Below, piece by piece: positions 35,762-45,461 of a stretch of DNA of 58,944 bases. The position numbers and the translations under genes were made by a program. Within the stretch, counting starts at the first letter, position 1. Every line of letters starts with the position of its first letter. The DNA is from an uncultured Clostridium sp. (GTDB taxonomy: Bacteria > Bacillota > Clostridia > TANB77 > CAG-508), in contig CANONT010000007.1 in the NCBI GenBank assembly GCA_947567695.1, positions 1 through 58,944 on the forward strand, given 5' to 3'. Below the pieces are notes generated by a model. That model was not told the DNA's origin and made no database searches. It saw only the letters and a program-made list of their open reading frames with translations.

Positions 35762-36601
35762 TTATCTTTTTATATTTCTATCTCGTACCATTAACATTTT
35801 GGCTATTCCCTTTTCAAATACCTTGGTTCTATGATAGTTCTCATTCGACTCTTTGTAATATTGTAATTGTTCTTCCCTGTTTATTTCTGGTAATGGTAAA
35901 ATTCGATTTCCGGTAAGTTGTATTTGTTTTCTGTCTATACTTGAAAAAGGCTGATAAAATTGTTTTCCTCCAAATTTTAATAATGGATTCGTTTCCATTG
36001 GATCCGCTTCTATTAAGTTAGGACTTAAATCTTCTAATGCTACCCAAATAAACCTTTTTTCATAATCGATATTTATCATCTGCTTTGTTTTTTTATCATA
36101 CTCAGCAATACTTTTTAATTCTGGTCTATTTTCTACTCTTTGTACGATAGAAATACTTTCACTTTGTTTGTCTTCTACAAATTGACTTTCTTCAATTCCG
36201 TCTTCATTATACTTACTTAGTATCTGTAGCGTTTGTTCTCCCTGTTCGTCTACCTCCGCTACTTCTCTTTTCATTCCCTCTTGGTCACAGAAATATTTAA
36301 TAAATTGCACTCGTGAAGCAAAATTAGTAGGATAATATCCATCTTCTCCTGAAATGACATACATAATTTCTTTTCCTTGTTCTCCTATTTTAATATTATC
36401 CTGTATCCATTTAACTGCTTCTTTCTGAGTAAAATCTATTCCTTGTCGTTTTAACATAACACTAATATGCCAGATAATTGACTGAAATCTAGGATTTTTC
36501 TTTATTTCTTCTGCAATTTCTCTTTGTTCTAAATATTCTTGAACAAAATGATTACTTCTTATCATTTGAATTACGTTCTCTTTTAACTTATCTTCTTCCA
36601 T
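35762..36601 (-). CDS. Unknown 279-residue protein in the purine operon
   Basis: I do not recognise it. Start at 36601 chosen for GGGAG 8 bases upstream. The N-terminal part is helical and charged (NVIQMIRSNHFVQEYLEQRE), followed by a central EDGYYPTNFASRVQFIKYFC and a C-terminal SIDRKQIQLTGNRILPLPE. No membrane segment or signal peptide. It lies between the methyltransferase gene and purB, 41 bases before the latter. Confidence 0.7.
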   Translation of the reverse strand: MEEDKLKENVIQMIRSNHFVQEYLEQREIAEEIKKNPRFQSIIWHISVMLKRQGIDFTQKEAVKWIQDNIKIGEQGKEIMYVISGEDGYYPTNFASRVQFIKYFCDQEGMKREVAEVDEQGEQTLQILSKYNEDGIEESQFVEDKQSESISIVQRVENRPELKSIAEYDKKTKQMINIDYEKRFIWVALEDLSPNLIEADPMETNPLLKFGGKQFYQPFSSIDRKQIQLTGNRILPLPEINREEQLQYYKESNENYHRTKVFEKGIAKMLMVRDRNIKR

Positions 36602-36636
36602 CCTTTTTCTCCCATTGTACAATTCGTTTTTTAATA

Positions 36637-37404
36637 TTAGACTTTTTTAGCTATGATATTGATCCAATCAATTACATTGCCTTTTCTTTCTTCTCTTATC
36701 TCTGTAATATTTAATATTTCAAAATCATTTTCTTTCATAACTTTTGTTATGCTTTCTATTGTGTGCATCTGAAAAATTCTTCTGGCAAACCCTTCTTTTG
36801 TATCAATAAACTGTACTCCGTTTCCTTTTTTAACACTAACAAATAATATTCCATTTTGTTTTAAAACTCGATTTGTCTCTTGCATTGCCTTATCTAACAT
36901 TTCACCTTTCGTTGTAATAGGAATATGTAATAAAGAAGCATTCTGTCTCACTATATCAAAAATATTATCATCAAAAGGAAGGTTTAACATATCACCTTTC
37001 ATAAAGCTATTTTCTGGAATTTCTTTTCTTTTTTGAAGTTCTTCTAGCACTTCTATCATTTTATCTGAATTATCTAATCCTATAACCTTCGTTATTCCTT
37101 TACTATTCATGTATTTTATATCTTTTCCTGTTCCAGTACCTACATCTAATACTGTCATATCAGAAATTGATTTGTGTAGCACTTTTTCTGCCGTTTGAAA
37201 TAAAGTATTATACATCTCTATCATGCTATCCATTACACTAGTTCTATCAGCATAACAATAGTCAAAAGCAATATGATCATAGGCTTGTTTTGTTATTACT
37301 AAAAACTCCTCAGCAAGACGATTTAATTCTTGTTTCTCTTTATCTTCCAAATCTGATTTTTTCTGCAAAACATTAAACCTATCAATCTTTTCTTGAACTT
37401 CCAC
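36637..37404 (-). CDS. Class I SAM-dependent methyltransferase
   Basis: 255 residues. MTVLDVGTGTGKDIKYMNSK is motif I, IGLDNSDKMIEVLEELQ motif II, and FDIVRQNASLLHIPI motif III. The substrate is unknown. It is 14 bases downstream of purL in the same run, suggesting co-transcription with purine genes without proving a role in that pathway. Confidence 0.85.
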   Translation of the reverse strand: MEVQEKIDRFNVLQKKSDLEDKEKQELNRLAEEFLVITKQAYDHIAFDYCYADRTSVMDSMIEMYNTLFQTAEKVLHKSISDMTVLDVGTGTGKDIKYMNSKGITKVIGLDNSDKMIEVLEELQKRKEIPENSFMKGDMLNLPFDDNIFDIVRQNASLLHIPITTKGEMLDKAMQETNRVLKQNGILFVSVKKGNGVQFIDTKEGFARRIFQMHTIESITKVMKENDFEILNITEIREERKGNVIDWINIIAKKV

Positions 37405-37418
37405 TATTTTAACTCCTC

Positions 37419-40400
37419 TTATCTATAGTAATTTACTCCTGCCTCAAACAGCTTTTGATCCTTTCTACCTGGTACATTTTTCTCAATCTCGCGATAGCAT
37501 CTCTCAGAATGCCCCATCTTACCCAAAATCCTACCATCTGGGCTAGTAATGCCTTCAATCGCGTCAATCGAACCATTTGGATTATAGCTAATGTCATAAG
37601 TTGCATTCCCCTGTAAATCCACATATTGCGTTGCAATTTGACCATTGGCAATCAACTGTTTCTCTAACTCTTCTGAAACAATAAATCTACCCTCTCCATG
37701 AGAAATCGGAATCGTAAACTCTTCGCCTAGCTCTACTCCATTAAACCAAGGTGACAACTTAGAAACCACCTTTGTTTGAACCATTCTTGACATATGTCTT
37801 CCAATCGTATTAAAAGTCAAAGTTGGTGCTGTGGCATCCATTTCTCTAATCTCTCCATAAGGTAACAATCCCAATTTAACTAAAGCTTGAAAACCATTAC
37901 AAATTCCTAGCATTAAGCCATCTTGTTCATACAAATGTTGGTGAATTAAGTCTTTCAATTTTGGATTTCTAAACACTGCCCCAATAAACTTTCCAGAACC
38001 ATCTGGTTCATCTCCACTACTAAAACCACCAGGTATCATAATAATTTGTGCCTTTTCAATTTCTGTGGCAAACACATCAATTGATTCTTGAATATTTTCA
38101 GGTTTTAAATTTTTAAATACCACCATATTTGCCATTGCCCCTGCATCTTCAAAAGCCTTTGCTACATCATACTCACAGTTTGTACCAGGGAAAACTGGAA
38201 TAAATACACGAGGTTTCGCAATTGGCATTTTACGAGTAATCGTGCAAGTTTTATCACTCACAATATTATTGGCTTTTTTATTTTCTATTTTGACTCTAGT
38301 TGGGAACACTTTTTCTAATGGTTTCTCCCACATTTCCATTAAATCATTGATAGCAAATGATACGGTATCATTGACTACAATTTTTTCTTCGTCAGTCGTT
38401 GTTCCTAAGGTTTGAGCTTTTTCTACCGTTACCCCTTCTTTTAGTTCAATCACAAAAGAACCATAATAAGGATAGAATAGGTCTGGCACATCACTGGCAA
38501 ACTGGAATCCGATTTTATTTCCCATAGCACTTTTTGTGATAACATCTGCAATTCCACCATGTGTAACTGTACTAACTGATAATACTTTTCCTTCTTTAAT
38601 CAAGGAATGAATGATTTCATAATTTTCCTTCAAATCCTCAAAATCCAAAATATCCTCTTGTCCCATTTTAGTTGGTAAAAATACCACTTTAGAATTTGTT
38701 TCTTTAAACTCGTTTGACACAACCTTTGTCGTATCGGTTTCTCCAATACAGAAAGATACTAGTGTTGGTGGCACATCTAATTCATTATACGAACCAGACA
38801 TACTGTCCTTTCCGCCAATCGCTGCTATTTTCAATTCTTTTTGCACTAGGTAAGCCCCTAGGATAGCAGCAAATGGTTTTCCCCATCTAGCTGGGTCATT
38901 TCTTAATTTTTCAAAGTACTCTTGTAAGGTTAGATATGCCTTTTTGTAATCTCCACCTAATGCCACATATTTTGAAACCGATTCAATAATCGCATAAACG
39001 GCTCCATGGAAGGGACTCCAACTAGCTAAATAAGGATTATAGCCATATGTCATAATCGTTCCACTGTCTGTGTAGCCTTTTAGGGTTGGAATTCTTGCTA
39101 CCATTCCTTGGGCTGGTGTCAATTGATATTTTCCACCAAATGGCATGATAACAGTATTAGCTCCGATGCTACTATCAAAACGCTCTACTAATCCCTTTTG
39201 TGAACAACAATTCAAGTCGGTAATCATTTGCTCCCATTTTGCTTTCACATCTTCCACTTTTTCTGGTTTAAAATAAGAGTTATTTTCATCTGGCTTGCTC
39301 ACTTGTACCTTTGCATTTTTCACATCTCCATTCGTATCTAGGAATTCTCTTGCAATATCAACAATCAAATTTCCTCTCCAATACATTTTCACTCTTGGTT
39401 CTTCTACCACTTCTGCCACAATCGTAGCTTCTAAGTTTTCCTTTTCTGCAAAAGCCACTAATTTGTCAGCATTTTCTTTAGCAACAACAACTGCCATTCT
39501 TTCCTGTGACTCAGAAATGGCTAACTCCGTTCCGTCTAATCCCTCATATTTTTTAGGAACTTGATCTAAGTTAATCACTAATCCATCTGCTAATTCTCCA
39601 ATAGCAACAGACACGCCACCTGCCCCAAAGTCGTTACATCTTTTAATGATTTTTGTTACTTCTGGATCTCTAAATAATCTTTGTACTTTTCTCTCTTCTG
39701 GTGCATTTCCTTTTTGCACTTCTGCTCCACAAGTTGTTAGGGATTCACTTGTATGAGCTTTAGAAGAACCAGTGGCTCCTCCGCAACCATCTCTACCAGT
39801 CTTTCCTCCCAATAAAATCACAATATCTCCTGGTACTGGTCTGGTACGAACGACATTTTCCTTTGGCGCTGCTCCCACCAAAGCTCCAATCTCCATACGT
39901 TTTGCCACATAACCATCATGATAAATCTCTGCTACTTGACCAGTGGCTAATCCAATTTGATTTCCATAAGAACTATATCCTCTAGCTGCTTCATTCGTTA
40001 ATTTTCTTTGTGGCAATTTATTTGGCAAAGTTTCTTCTACCGTTTTTCTTGGATCCCCACAACCTGTTACACGCATAGCTTGATACACATAAACTCTTCC
40101 AGATAGTGGATCACGAATGGCTCCTCCTAAACAAGTAGCAGCTCCACCAAATGGCTCAATTTCAGTTGGGTGATTATGGGTTTCATTTTTGAACATAATC
40201 AAATATTCTTCTGGTTTTCCATCCACTAAAAGATCGGCTTTGATACTACATGCATTAATTTCTTCTGACTCATCTAATTCTGGTAAACAACCTGCTTTTT
40301 TTAATTCTTTCACTGCTATGGTCGCAATGTCCATTAAGCAAATATCTTTCGCTTTCCTATTTTCGTATATAACATCTCTAGCTTTTAGGTAATCTTCATA

Positions 40401-41144
40401 AACCTTTTGTAATAAATCCCACTTAATCTCTAAAACTTCTAACTTTGTTAAAAATGTTGTATGCCTACAATGGTCTGACCAGTAGGTATCTATCATTTTC
40501 ATTTCCGTCATAGTTGGATCTCTTTTTTCTACCTCTTTAAAATAATTTTGACAGAATTGTAAATCAGCAAAATCCATAGCAAATCCATATTTTTGATAAA
40601 ACTTTTCAGAATCCTTTTTTGTCATTTCTGTAAAACCTTTTACCACTGCCACATCATCTGGCACTTGCATTTGCTGTTGTAAATTGGTTGGTTTTTCTAA
40701 CGAACATTCCCTTGAATCTACTTGATTAATCATATATTTTTTGATTCTTTCAACTTCCTCAGCTTGAAGATTTCCTTGTAAAATATAAATTTTAGCTGAT
40801 TTTGCAGTTGGTCTATTTCCTCCTGCTAAAATTTGCAAACACTCTTCTAAGGCATTCGCTCTTTGGTCAAATTGACCAGGTAAAAACTCCACACCAAAAA
40901 CAAAATCTTTTTCAGCAAATGGATATTCTTCCTCATAACACTCATCTACTTGTGGTTCTGAAAAAACAGTATTTTTGGCTTGCTCGAATATCTCTTCTGT
41001 AATACCTTCTACATCATAGCGATTTAAAACAATTACATTTTCCAATGATTTAATCGCTAAATTTTCTTGGATATCTGCTAATAAATCTTTTGCTTCTATA
41101 TTAAATCCATCTTTTTTTTTCACGTAAATTCTCTTTACTTCCAT
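37419..41144 (-). CDS. purL: Phosphoribosylformylglycinamidine synthase, single-chain form
   Basis: 1,241 residues combining synthetase and glutaminase domains, converting FGAR to FGAM. Synthetase parts: DTYWSDHCRHTTFLTK, FKNETHNHPTEIEPFGGAAT, GGKTGRDGCGGATGSS and AAIGGKDSMSGSYNEL. C-terminal glutaminase: IPVFPGTNCEYDVAKAFEDA, MIPGGFSSGDEPDGSGKF, GICNGFQALVKLGLLPYG (nucleophile Cys) and ISHGEGRF. This large form replaces PurL/PurQ/PurS. More than 1,200 codons with no in-frame CGG. Confidence 0.97.
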   Translation of the reverse strand: MEVKRIYVKKKDGFNIEAKDLLADIQENLAIKSLENVIVLNRYDVEGITEEIFEQAKNTVFSEPQVDECYEEEYPFAEKDFVFGVEFLPGQFDQRANALEECLQILAGGNRPTAKSAKIYILQGNLQAEEVERIKKYMINQVDSRECSLEKPTNLQQQMQVPDDVAVVKGFTEMTKKDSEKFYQKYGFAMDFADLQFCQNYFKEVEKRDPTMTEMKMIDTYWSDHCRHTTFLTKLEVLEIKWDLLQKVYEDYLKARDVIYENRKAKDICLMDIATIAVKELKKAGCLPELDESEEINACSIKADLLVDGKPEEYLIMFKNETHNHPTEIEPFGGAATCLGGAIRDPLSGRVYVYQAMRVTGCGDPRKTVEETLPNKLPQRKLTNEAARGYSSYGNQIGLATGQVAEIYHDGYVAKRMEIGALVGAAPKENVVRTRPVPGDIVILLGGKTGRDGCGGATGSSKAHTSESLTTCGAEVQKGNAPEERKVQRLFRDPEVTKIIKRCNDFGAGGVSVAIGELADGLVINLDQVPKKYEGLDGTELAISESQERMAVVVAKENADKLVAFAEKENLEATIVAEVVEEPRVKMYWRGNLIVDIAREFLDTNGDVKNAKVQVSKPDENNSYFKPEKVEDVKAKWEQMITDLNCCSQKGLVERFDSSIGANTVIMPFGGKYQLTPAQGMVARIPTLKGYTDSGTIMTYGYNPYLASWSPFHGAVYAIIESVSKYVALGGDYKKAYLTLQEYFEKLRNDPARWGKPFAAILGAYLVQKELKIAAIGGKDSMSGSYNELDVPPTLVSFCIGETDTTKVVSNEFKETNSKVVFLPTKMGQEDILDFEDLKENYEIIHSLIKEGKVLSVSTVTHGGIADVITKSAMGNKIGFQFASDVPDLFYPYYGSFVIELKEGVTVEKAQTLGTTTDEEKIVVNDTVSFAINDLMEMWEKPLEKVFPTRVKIENKKANNIVSDKTCTITRKMPIAKPRVFIPVFPGTNCEYDVAKAFEDAGAMANMVVFKNLKPENIQESIDVFATEIEKAQIIMIPGGFSSGDEPDGSGKFIGAVFRNPKLKDLIHQHLYEQDGLMLGICNGFQALVKLGLLPYGEIREMDATAPTLTFNTIGRHMSRMVQTKVVSKLSPWFNGVELGEEFTIPISHGEGRFIVSEELEKQLIANGQIATQYVDLQGNATYDISYNPNGSIDAIEGITSPDGRILGKMGHSERCYREIEKNVPGRKDQKLFEAGVNYYR

Positions 41145-41161
41145 TTCAAACCTCCATTTTC

Positions 41162-42199
41162 TTATACTATCTTTATTTCTTTTTGTCCTTCCATTACTTC
41201 ACCAATCACATAAGCTTTTTCTCCCTGTTGTTCCAAAATCTCAATTGCCTTTTTGGCTTCTTCTTTTTTCACAATCACAGCCATGCCAATACCCATATTA
41301 AAAGTATTGTACATATCTCTTTCTGGGATATTTCCTACTTTTTGAATTAATTGAAAAATTGGTAAAACAGGATAAGAATCTTTTTTAATTTTTAAAGACA
41401 CATCATCTCTCAACATTCTTGGCATATTCTCGTAAAATCCCCCACCTGTAATATGAGAAATTCCCTTTACTTGTACTTGATCCAATAGTGCTAAAATAGC
41501 TTTGACATAAATTTTAGTTGGCGTTAATAATGCTTCACCTAAACTCATTCCTAATTCTTCTTGATATTCTTTAATATTTTCTTCGTTGATATCAAAAATC
41601 TTTCTTACTAAAGAAAATCCATTAGAATGAACTCCAGAGGATGCAATTCCAATAACTTGATCTCCTACTTCAATCGTTTGACTGTCAATCATTTTTTCTT
41701 TTTCAACAACTCCCACAGAAAATCCAGCTAAATCATATTCTCCTTTTTGATAAAATCCAGGCATTTCTGCTGTTTCTCCTCCGACTAAACTGCAACCAGC
41801 CATTTTACAGCCTTCTGCTACTCCTTTTACAATTGTTGCCACTACTTCTGGTACATTTTTTCCCAGTGCCATATAATCCAAGAAAAATAGCGGTTTCGCT
41901 CCACAACATACAATGTCATTCACACACATAGCCACACAATCTTGTCCAATCGTATCATGCTTATTCATTAAAAAAGCCAACTTTAATTTGGTACCTACTC
42001 CATCTGTACCTGAAACTAAAATTGGTTCTTTCATTTTTTCCGTGTTTAAAGCATACAAACCTCCAAAGCCTCCTAGGTCTGAGATAACGCCTTCATTATA
42101 TGTACTTTTTACCGCTTCTTTCATTAGTTCTACTGATTGATATCCCGCTGTTACGTCTACACCTGCTTGTTTATAGCTTTCGCTGAAACTTTTTTCCAT
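41162..42199 (-). CDS. purM: Phosphoribosylaminoimidazole synthetase
   Basis: 345 residues forming AIR from [63 protein letters not shown] and [17 protein letters not shown] are PurM signatures. It is the first gene of the minus-strand purine run (purM-purL-methyltransferase-unknown-purB-HAD-purD), with a good promoter upstream and AAAGGAATG before the ATG. Confidence 0.96.
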   Translation of the reverse strand: MEKSFSESYKQAGVDVTAGYQSVELMKEAVKSTYNEGVISDLGGFGGLYALNTEKMKEPILVSGTDGVGTKLKLAFLMNKHDTIGQDCVAMCVNDIVCCGAKPLFFLDYMALGKNVPEVVATIVKGVAEGCKMAGCSLVGGETAEMPGFYQKGEYDLAGFSVGVVEKEKMIDSQTIEVGDQVIGIASSGVHSNGFSLVRKIFDINEENIKEYQEELGMSLGEALLTPTKIYVKAILALLDQVQVKGISHITGGGFYENMPRMLRDDVSLKIKKDSYPVLPIFQLIQKVGNIPERDMYNTFNMGIGMAVIVKKEEAKKAIEILEQQGEKAYVIGEVMEGQKEIKIV

Positions 42200-42228
42200 T
42201 TTTTACATTCCTTTCCAGACATAAAATA

Positions 42229-42261
42229 GTTTGGAAAATAATCGCATTATTTTTCAAACTT
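42229..42261 (-). promoter_or_regulatory. Hairpin in the purM leader
   Basis: AGTTTG(A)AAAATAAT-GCG-ATTATTTT(C)CAAACT forms a long stem with a 3-base loop between the promoter and the purM ribosome site, followed by ATTTTATG. It may be an attenuator or mRNA stabiliser. No known riboswitch core is evident. Confidence 0.45.
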
Positions 42262-42285
42262 CTTCTCTTTCATCTTAACAATCAT

Positions 42286-42314
42286 ATTATATAATATTTT
42301 TTTTGTTTATTCAA
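42286..42314 (-). promoter_or_regulatory. Promoter of the purM operon
   Basis: Minus strand TTGAAT (42314-42309), 17-bp spacer, TATAAT (42291-42286). Predicted start near 42279, 80 bases before the purM ATG. Confidence 0.75.
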
Positions 42315-42436
42315 CATTTTTTTCAATTCTTCTTAATAAAAAAACGAATTTATTTTTTTAATCTTATCTTTTTACAGAATAATAGTGATTCATAAGATAA
42401 AATTTAACAAAAAACGTAATTACGTTAGTTCAATTA

Positions 42437-42822
42437 CTATACACCAATCAAAACCACACGGAAACTCGACTCGCTATCACCACCACCCCAAGTTGTACCC
42501 TTACTGAATAAACCAGCCCTATAGTTAGTTGCATAGCTATCTCCATTACATTGATACGCTGTTCTACCACTTGGGTAAAAAGAGTGACTTCCGAAACCAA
42601 CTAGTTTGACCTTCACCATTTGATGATGTTTCTAATATGGCATCTCCATATCCATATTTTGCACTTTTATAAATATTATAATTATTATCATAAGTATCAT
42701 TCGTAGAATCAAATAGATATACAGTAGCATATTTCGTACTTAATGTTTTATATCCTTCTGCATTTGCTGTGGTCATTGCTACAAATGGATTATCATTTTC
42801 TGTTACACCATTTGTTGATTAA
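42437..42822 (-). pseudogene. Second detached FGE/C-lectin-fold C-terminal cassette, with in-frame CGG
   Basis: The frame from about 42822 (NGVTENDNPFVAMTTANAEG, then YGYGDAILETS and QTSWF) reaches CGG at 42591-42593 and then diverges to an early stop at 42564. Skipping one base gives WFGSHSFYPSGRTAYQCNG, YRAGLFSKG and SSFRVVLIGV with a stop at 42437. This matches the end of the prepilin-FGE gene at 12341. It has no start of its own: an in-frame stop lies just upstream. The rest of the 42,823-43,106 gap holds only the agr promoter. Confidence 0.65.
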
Positions 42823-42984
42823 CTATTTTTTGTCTGTTAGTATTTCTAAACATTATTGTTGATTATTAACGTTTTTTCATTTTAATATTATCAATTCATA
42901 CCTCGCTCTGCTATTTTTATTCTTACTTTTAAAATCCACTGATACTAATTGTTTTATCAAATTGGATAATTTTGTAAATTACTA

Positions 42985-43013
42985 TTGACAAGTTCAATTT
43001 TTTAGATTATATT
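42985..43013 (+). promoter_or_regulatory. Promoter of the AgrA/AgrC-like pair
   Basis: TTGACA, 17-bp spacer, TATATT, followed by an 85-base leader and AAAGGGGG before the ATG at 43107. Confidence 0.85.
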
Positions 43014-43106
43014 GTTATTATGCTTGGAAAATTAAGGTAATTTGATGAATTTTGTCAAACCTTGTTTCCTTATTTTTTTCAACTATAAATTTAAAGGGGG
43101 AAAACT

Positions 43107-43820
43107 ATGTTAAACTTTGTAATTTGTGACGATAACTTAAACTTATTAGATAGATTAGGAAAAATGTTAGAAACTATCTTTACCAAAAGTAATTATGATG
43201 CTTCCGTAGTTTTTAAATCTGATAACGCAGATGATATTTTAAATTACATTGATAACAATATAGCTGATGTTGTAATGTTAGACATTAATTTGAAGTCTAA
43301 CAAAAGCGGTCTCGAATTAGCTGAAGAAATTAGAAAGAGGAAGAAAAATCCATATATTATCTTTACTACTGGTCATTTAGAATATGCAATGGTGGCTTAT
43401 CGTTATAAAACTTTTGATTATTTACCTAAACCTATTACATACGATCGATTAGAAGAAACTATCTCTAGGCTGTTTGAAGATGCCAATGAATTAAGTAAAA
43501 ATTATATTAAAATTGATAATAAAAATACCCTTATTGATGAGGCTGAGGTTCAATATATCAAAAGAGATGGCATGAAATTAGTTTTTCACACTTCTTCTCG
43601 CGACTATGATACTTATAGCTCTTTTAATAAGTTTCAAGAAAAATTGCAAGACACTTACATAAGATGTCATAAGTCTTATATCGCTAATATTAACCAAATT
43701 ATGGATGTTGAACCAGTTTCTGGGGTTATTACTTTCCGCGATGGTGATACTTGCGAAATTGGTCCAAAATACAAAAGAGAATTTATGGAGGTTTTGAAAA
43801 ATTATGGAAATTTTGAATAA
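43107..43820 (+). CDS. AgrA-like response regulator (LytTR DNA-binding domain)
   Basis: 237 residues. Receiver domain: FVICDDNLNLLDRLGKML (acidic pocket D8, D9), phospho-acceptor Asp59 in VVMLDINLKSNKSGLELAEE (first 20 residues shown in part), Lys in YLPKPITYDRL. Residues ~140-235 are LytTR: YIKRDGMKLVFHTSSRDY, FQEKLQDTYIRCHKSYIANI. It is expected to bind direct repeats upstream of agr-controlled promoters. It overlaps the kinase gene by 17 bases and faces agrD-agrB. Confidence 0.9.
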   Translation: MLNFVICDDNLNLLDRLGKMLETIFTKSNYDASVVFKSDNADDILNYIDNNIADVVMLDINLKSNKSGLELAEEIRKRKKNPYIIFTTGHLEYAMVAYRYKTFDYLPKPITYDRLEETISRLFEDANELSKNYIKIDNKNTLIDEAEVQYIKRDGMKLVFHTSSRDYDTYSSFNKFQEKLQDTYIRCHKSYIANINQIMDVEPVSGVITFRDGDTCEIGPKYKREFMEVLKNYGNFE

Positions 43821-45154
43821 TATTTGGATGATGTTGATTACGCCAAATCAATTAGCTACTAAATTACTACCATTACCTTTACATTTTATAGAATCATTTA
43901 TTATAATGTCACTATTCTTAATTATATTAAATATTCCTACATCAAGAAAAAATAGGATTTTATATATAATTATATCTTCTTTAATAATGATTGTTGGTTC
44001 ATTTTTTATACCTAGTCCATTTAATGTACTAATAAATTATCTGTGTTCATTTGCACTTATTATACTATTATTTAAAACTACTCCTTTTAAGGCACTAATA
44101 GCCTTAGTATCTTCTATTGCAATCTTTGGAGTGATTTCTTCACTGATACTAAATCCATATATTACCATACTTCATATAACTTCTGAACAGCTTTCTAGCA
44201 TTCCTCTTTACAATATTGGATTTCTATTAACTAATTATACAGTGAATTTTATTTTAATTTTTATACTAAAAACCAAAAGAATTGAAATCAATTTGTCAGA
44301 AGATATCGATAAAAAGAACAAATATATTATTTTTACTAATTTTATATTTGGTGCTTTTACTTTAGCAGTTCAAGTTTATATTACTGTTTATTATATAGAT
44401 AGGTTACCAATTATTATAACATTTTTCAGTTGTATTTCCTTATTAGCTTATTTAGTAATTAGTATCTATAGTCTAACTAGGGCAATGAAATTGACATTAA
44501 CTACCAAAAAACTAGAAAGTGCAGAAGAATATAATAAAACTTTGCATATTTTACATGATAGTGTTAGAGGCTTTAAACATGATTTTGATAATATTGTTAC
44601 TACGATTGGTGGTTATATAAGAACCAGTGATATGGAAGGTCTAAAAAGTTACTATATTCAATTAGAAGATGATTGTCAAAGAGTGAATAATTTATACTTG
44701 TTAAATCCTGAAATTGTTAATAACCCTCGGTATCTACAATCTACTTACCAGCAAATATCATGAAGCAGACTCTAAAGACATCAAAATTAATATGACTTTT
44801 CTATTAGATTTAAACACTTTAAATATGAAAATTTATGAATTCGCTAGAATATTAGGTATCTTATTAGATAATGCCATTGAAGCAAGTTGCGAATGTAACG
44901 AAAAAATTATCAATATTACATTTAGAAACGATATAAAAAATCACAGACAATTAATTACAATTGAAAATACTTATATAAATAAGGAAGTTGACACAGAGAA
45001 GATATTTGAAAAAGGTATCTCTGAAAAACAAAATCACACTGGATTAGGTTTATGGGAAGTTCGTAAAATTATTAAGAAAAATAATAATAGTAATTTATTT
45101 ACCTCAAAAACCGATAAATTCTTTTCACAACAATTAGAACTATACGAAAAATAA
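43804..45154 (+). CDS. AgrC-like sensor histidine kinase, split by a +1 shift at CGG
   Basis: About 449 residues when read across the break. The N-terminus has six or seven membrane segments; the phospho-His lies in RGFKHDFDNIVTTIGGYI. The zero frame meets CGG at 44728-44730 in AAC CCT CGG TAT and stops at 44763. Dropping the C gives NNPGIYNLLTSKYHEADSKD and the HATPase part: FARILGILLDNAIEASCE (N box) and HTGLGLWEVRKIIKK (G box). Both halves are needed for a kinase. It would sense the AgrD-derived peptide and phosphorylate the upstream regulator. Confidence 0.82.
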
Positions 45155-45158
45155 AAAC

Positions 45159-45190
45159 AAAAAACAGCTTTTTATCAAAGCTGTTTTTTG
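45159..45190. terminator. Terminator after the AgrC-like gene
   Basis: AAAACAGCTTT-TTATC-AAAGCTGTTTTTTG: an 11-bp stem with a 5-base loop and a T-run on the plus strand. Confidence 0.9.
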
Positions 45191-45223
45191 CTGGATTGTA
45201 TAAATATAACTTTTAAGTTACAT

Positions 45224-45262
45224 CATTGGTAAAAATAATTTTTCGTCCTATTTTTACCAATG
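45224..45262. other. 13-bp inverted repeat downstream of agrD
   Basis: CATTGGTAAAAAT and ATTTTTACCAATG are perfectly complementary with a 13-base spacer. There is no T-run, so it may be a weak terminator for agrD or a protein-binding or mRNA-stability site. Confidence 0.5.
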
Positions 45263-45275
45263 TAGAATTCATAAA

Positions 45276-45395
45276 TTAATCTTTTTTAATCAAACTAGCT
45301 GGCATTTTTGGTTGATGGAATGCCCAAAAGCCTAAGCAAGCTGTATTTGTTGATTTTGCATATTTTTCTGCTACTTTAGCTAAGAATTTTAACAT
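45276..45395 (-). CDS. agrD: AgrD-like cyclic peptide precursor
   Basis: 39 residues, not large enough for ordinary gene calling. An amphipathic start (MLKFLAKVAEKYAKSTN) is followed by the core TACLGFWAF and the tail HQPKMPASLIKKD. The Cys plus aromatic run before HQPK(M)P matches clostridial AgrD peptides, in which AgrB makes a thiolactone between the Cys and the last core residue. By analogy the signal would be a ring starting at Cys20 and ending near Phe26. GGAGG lies 8 bases before the ATG. It lies 66 bases downstream of agrB. Confidence 0.9.
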   Translation of the reverse strand: MLKFLAKVAEKYAKSTNTACLGFWAFHQPKMPASLIKKD

Positions 45396-45461
45396 AATAA
45401 AATCCTCCTTCTTTCGTAAATTCTATATAACACAAAAACATGACCGGTATCTGCTTTTGTA

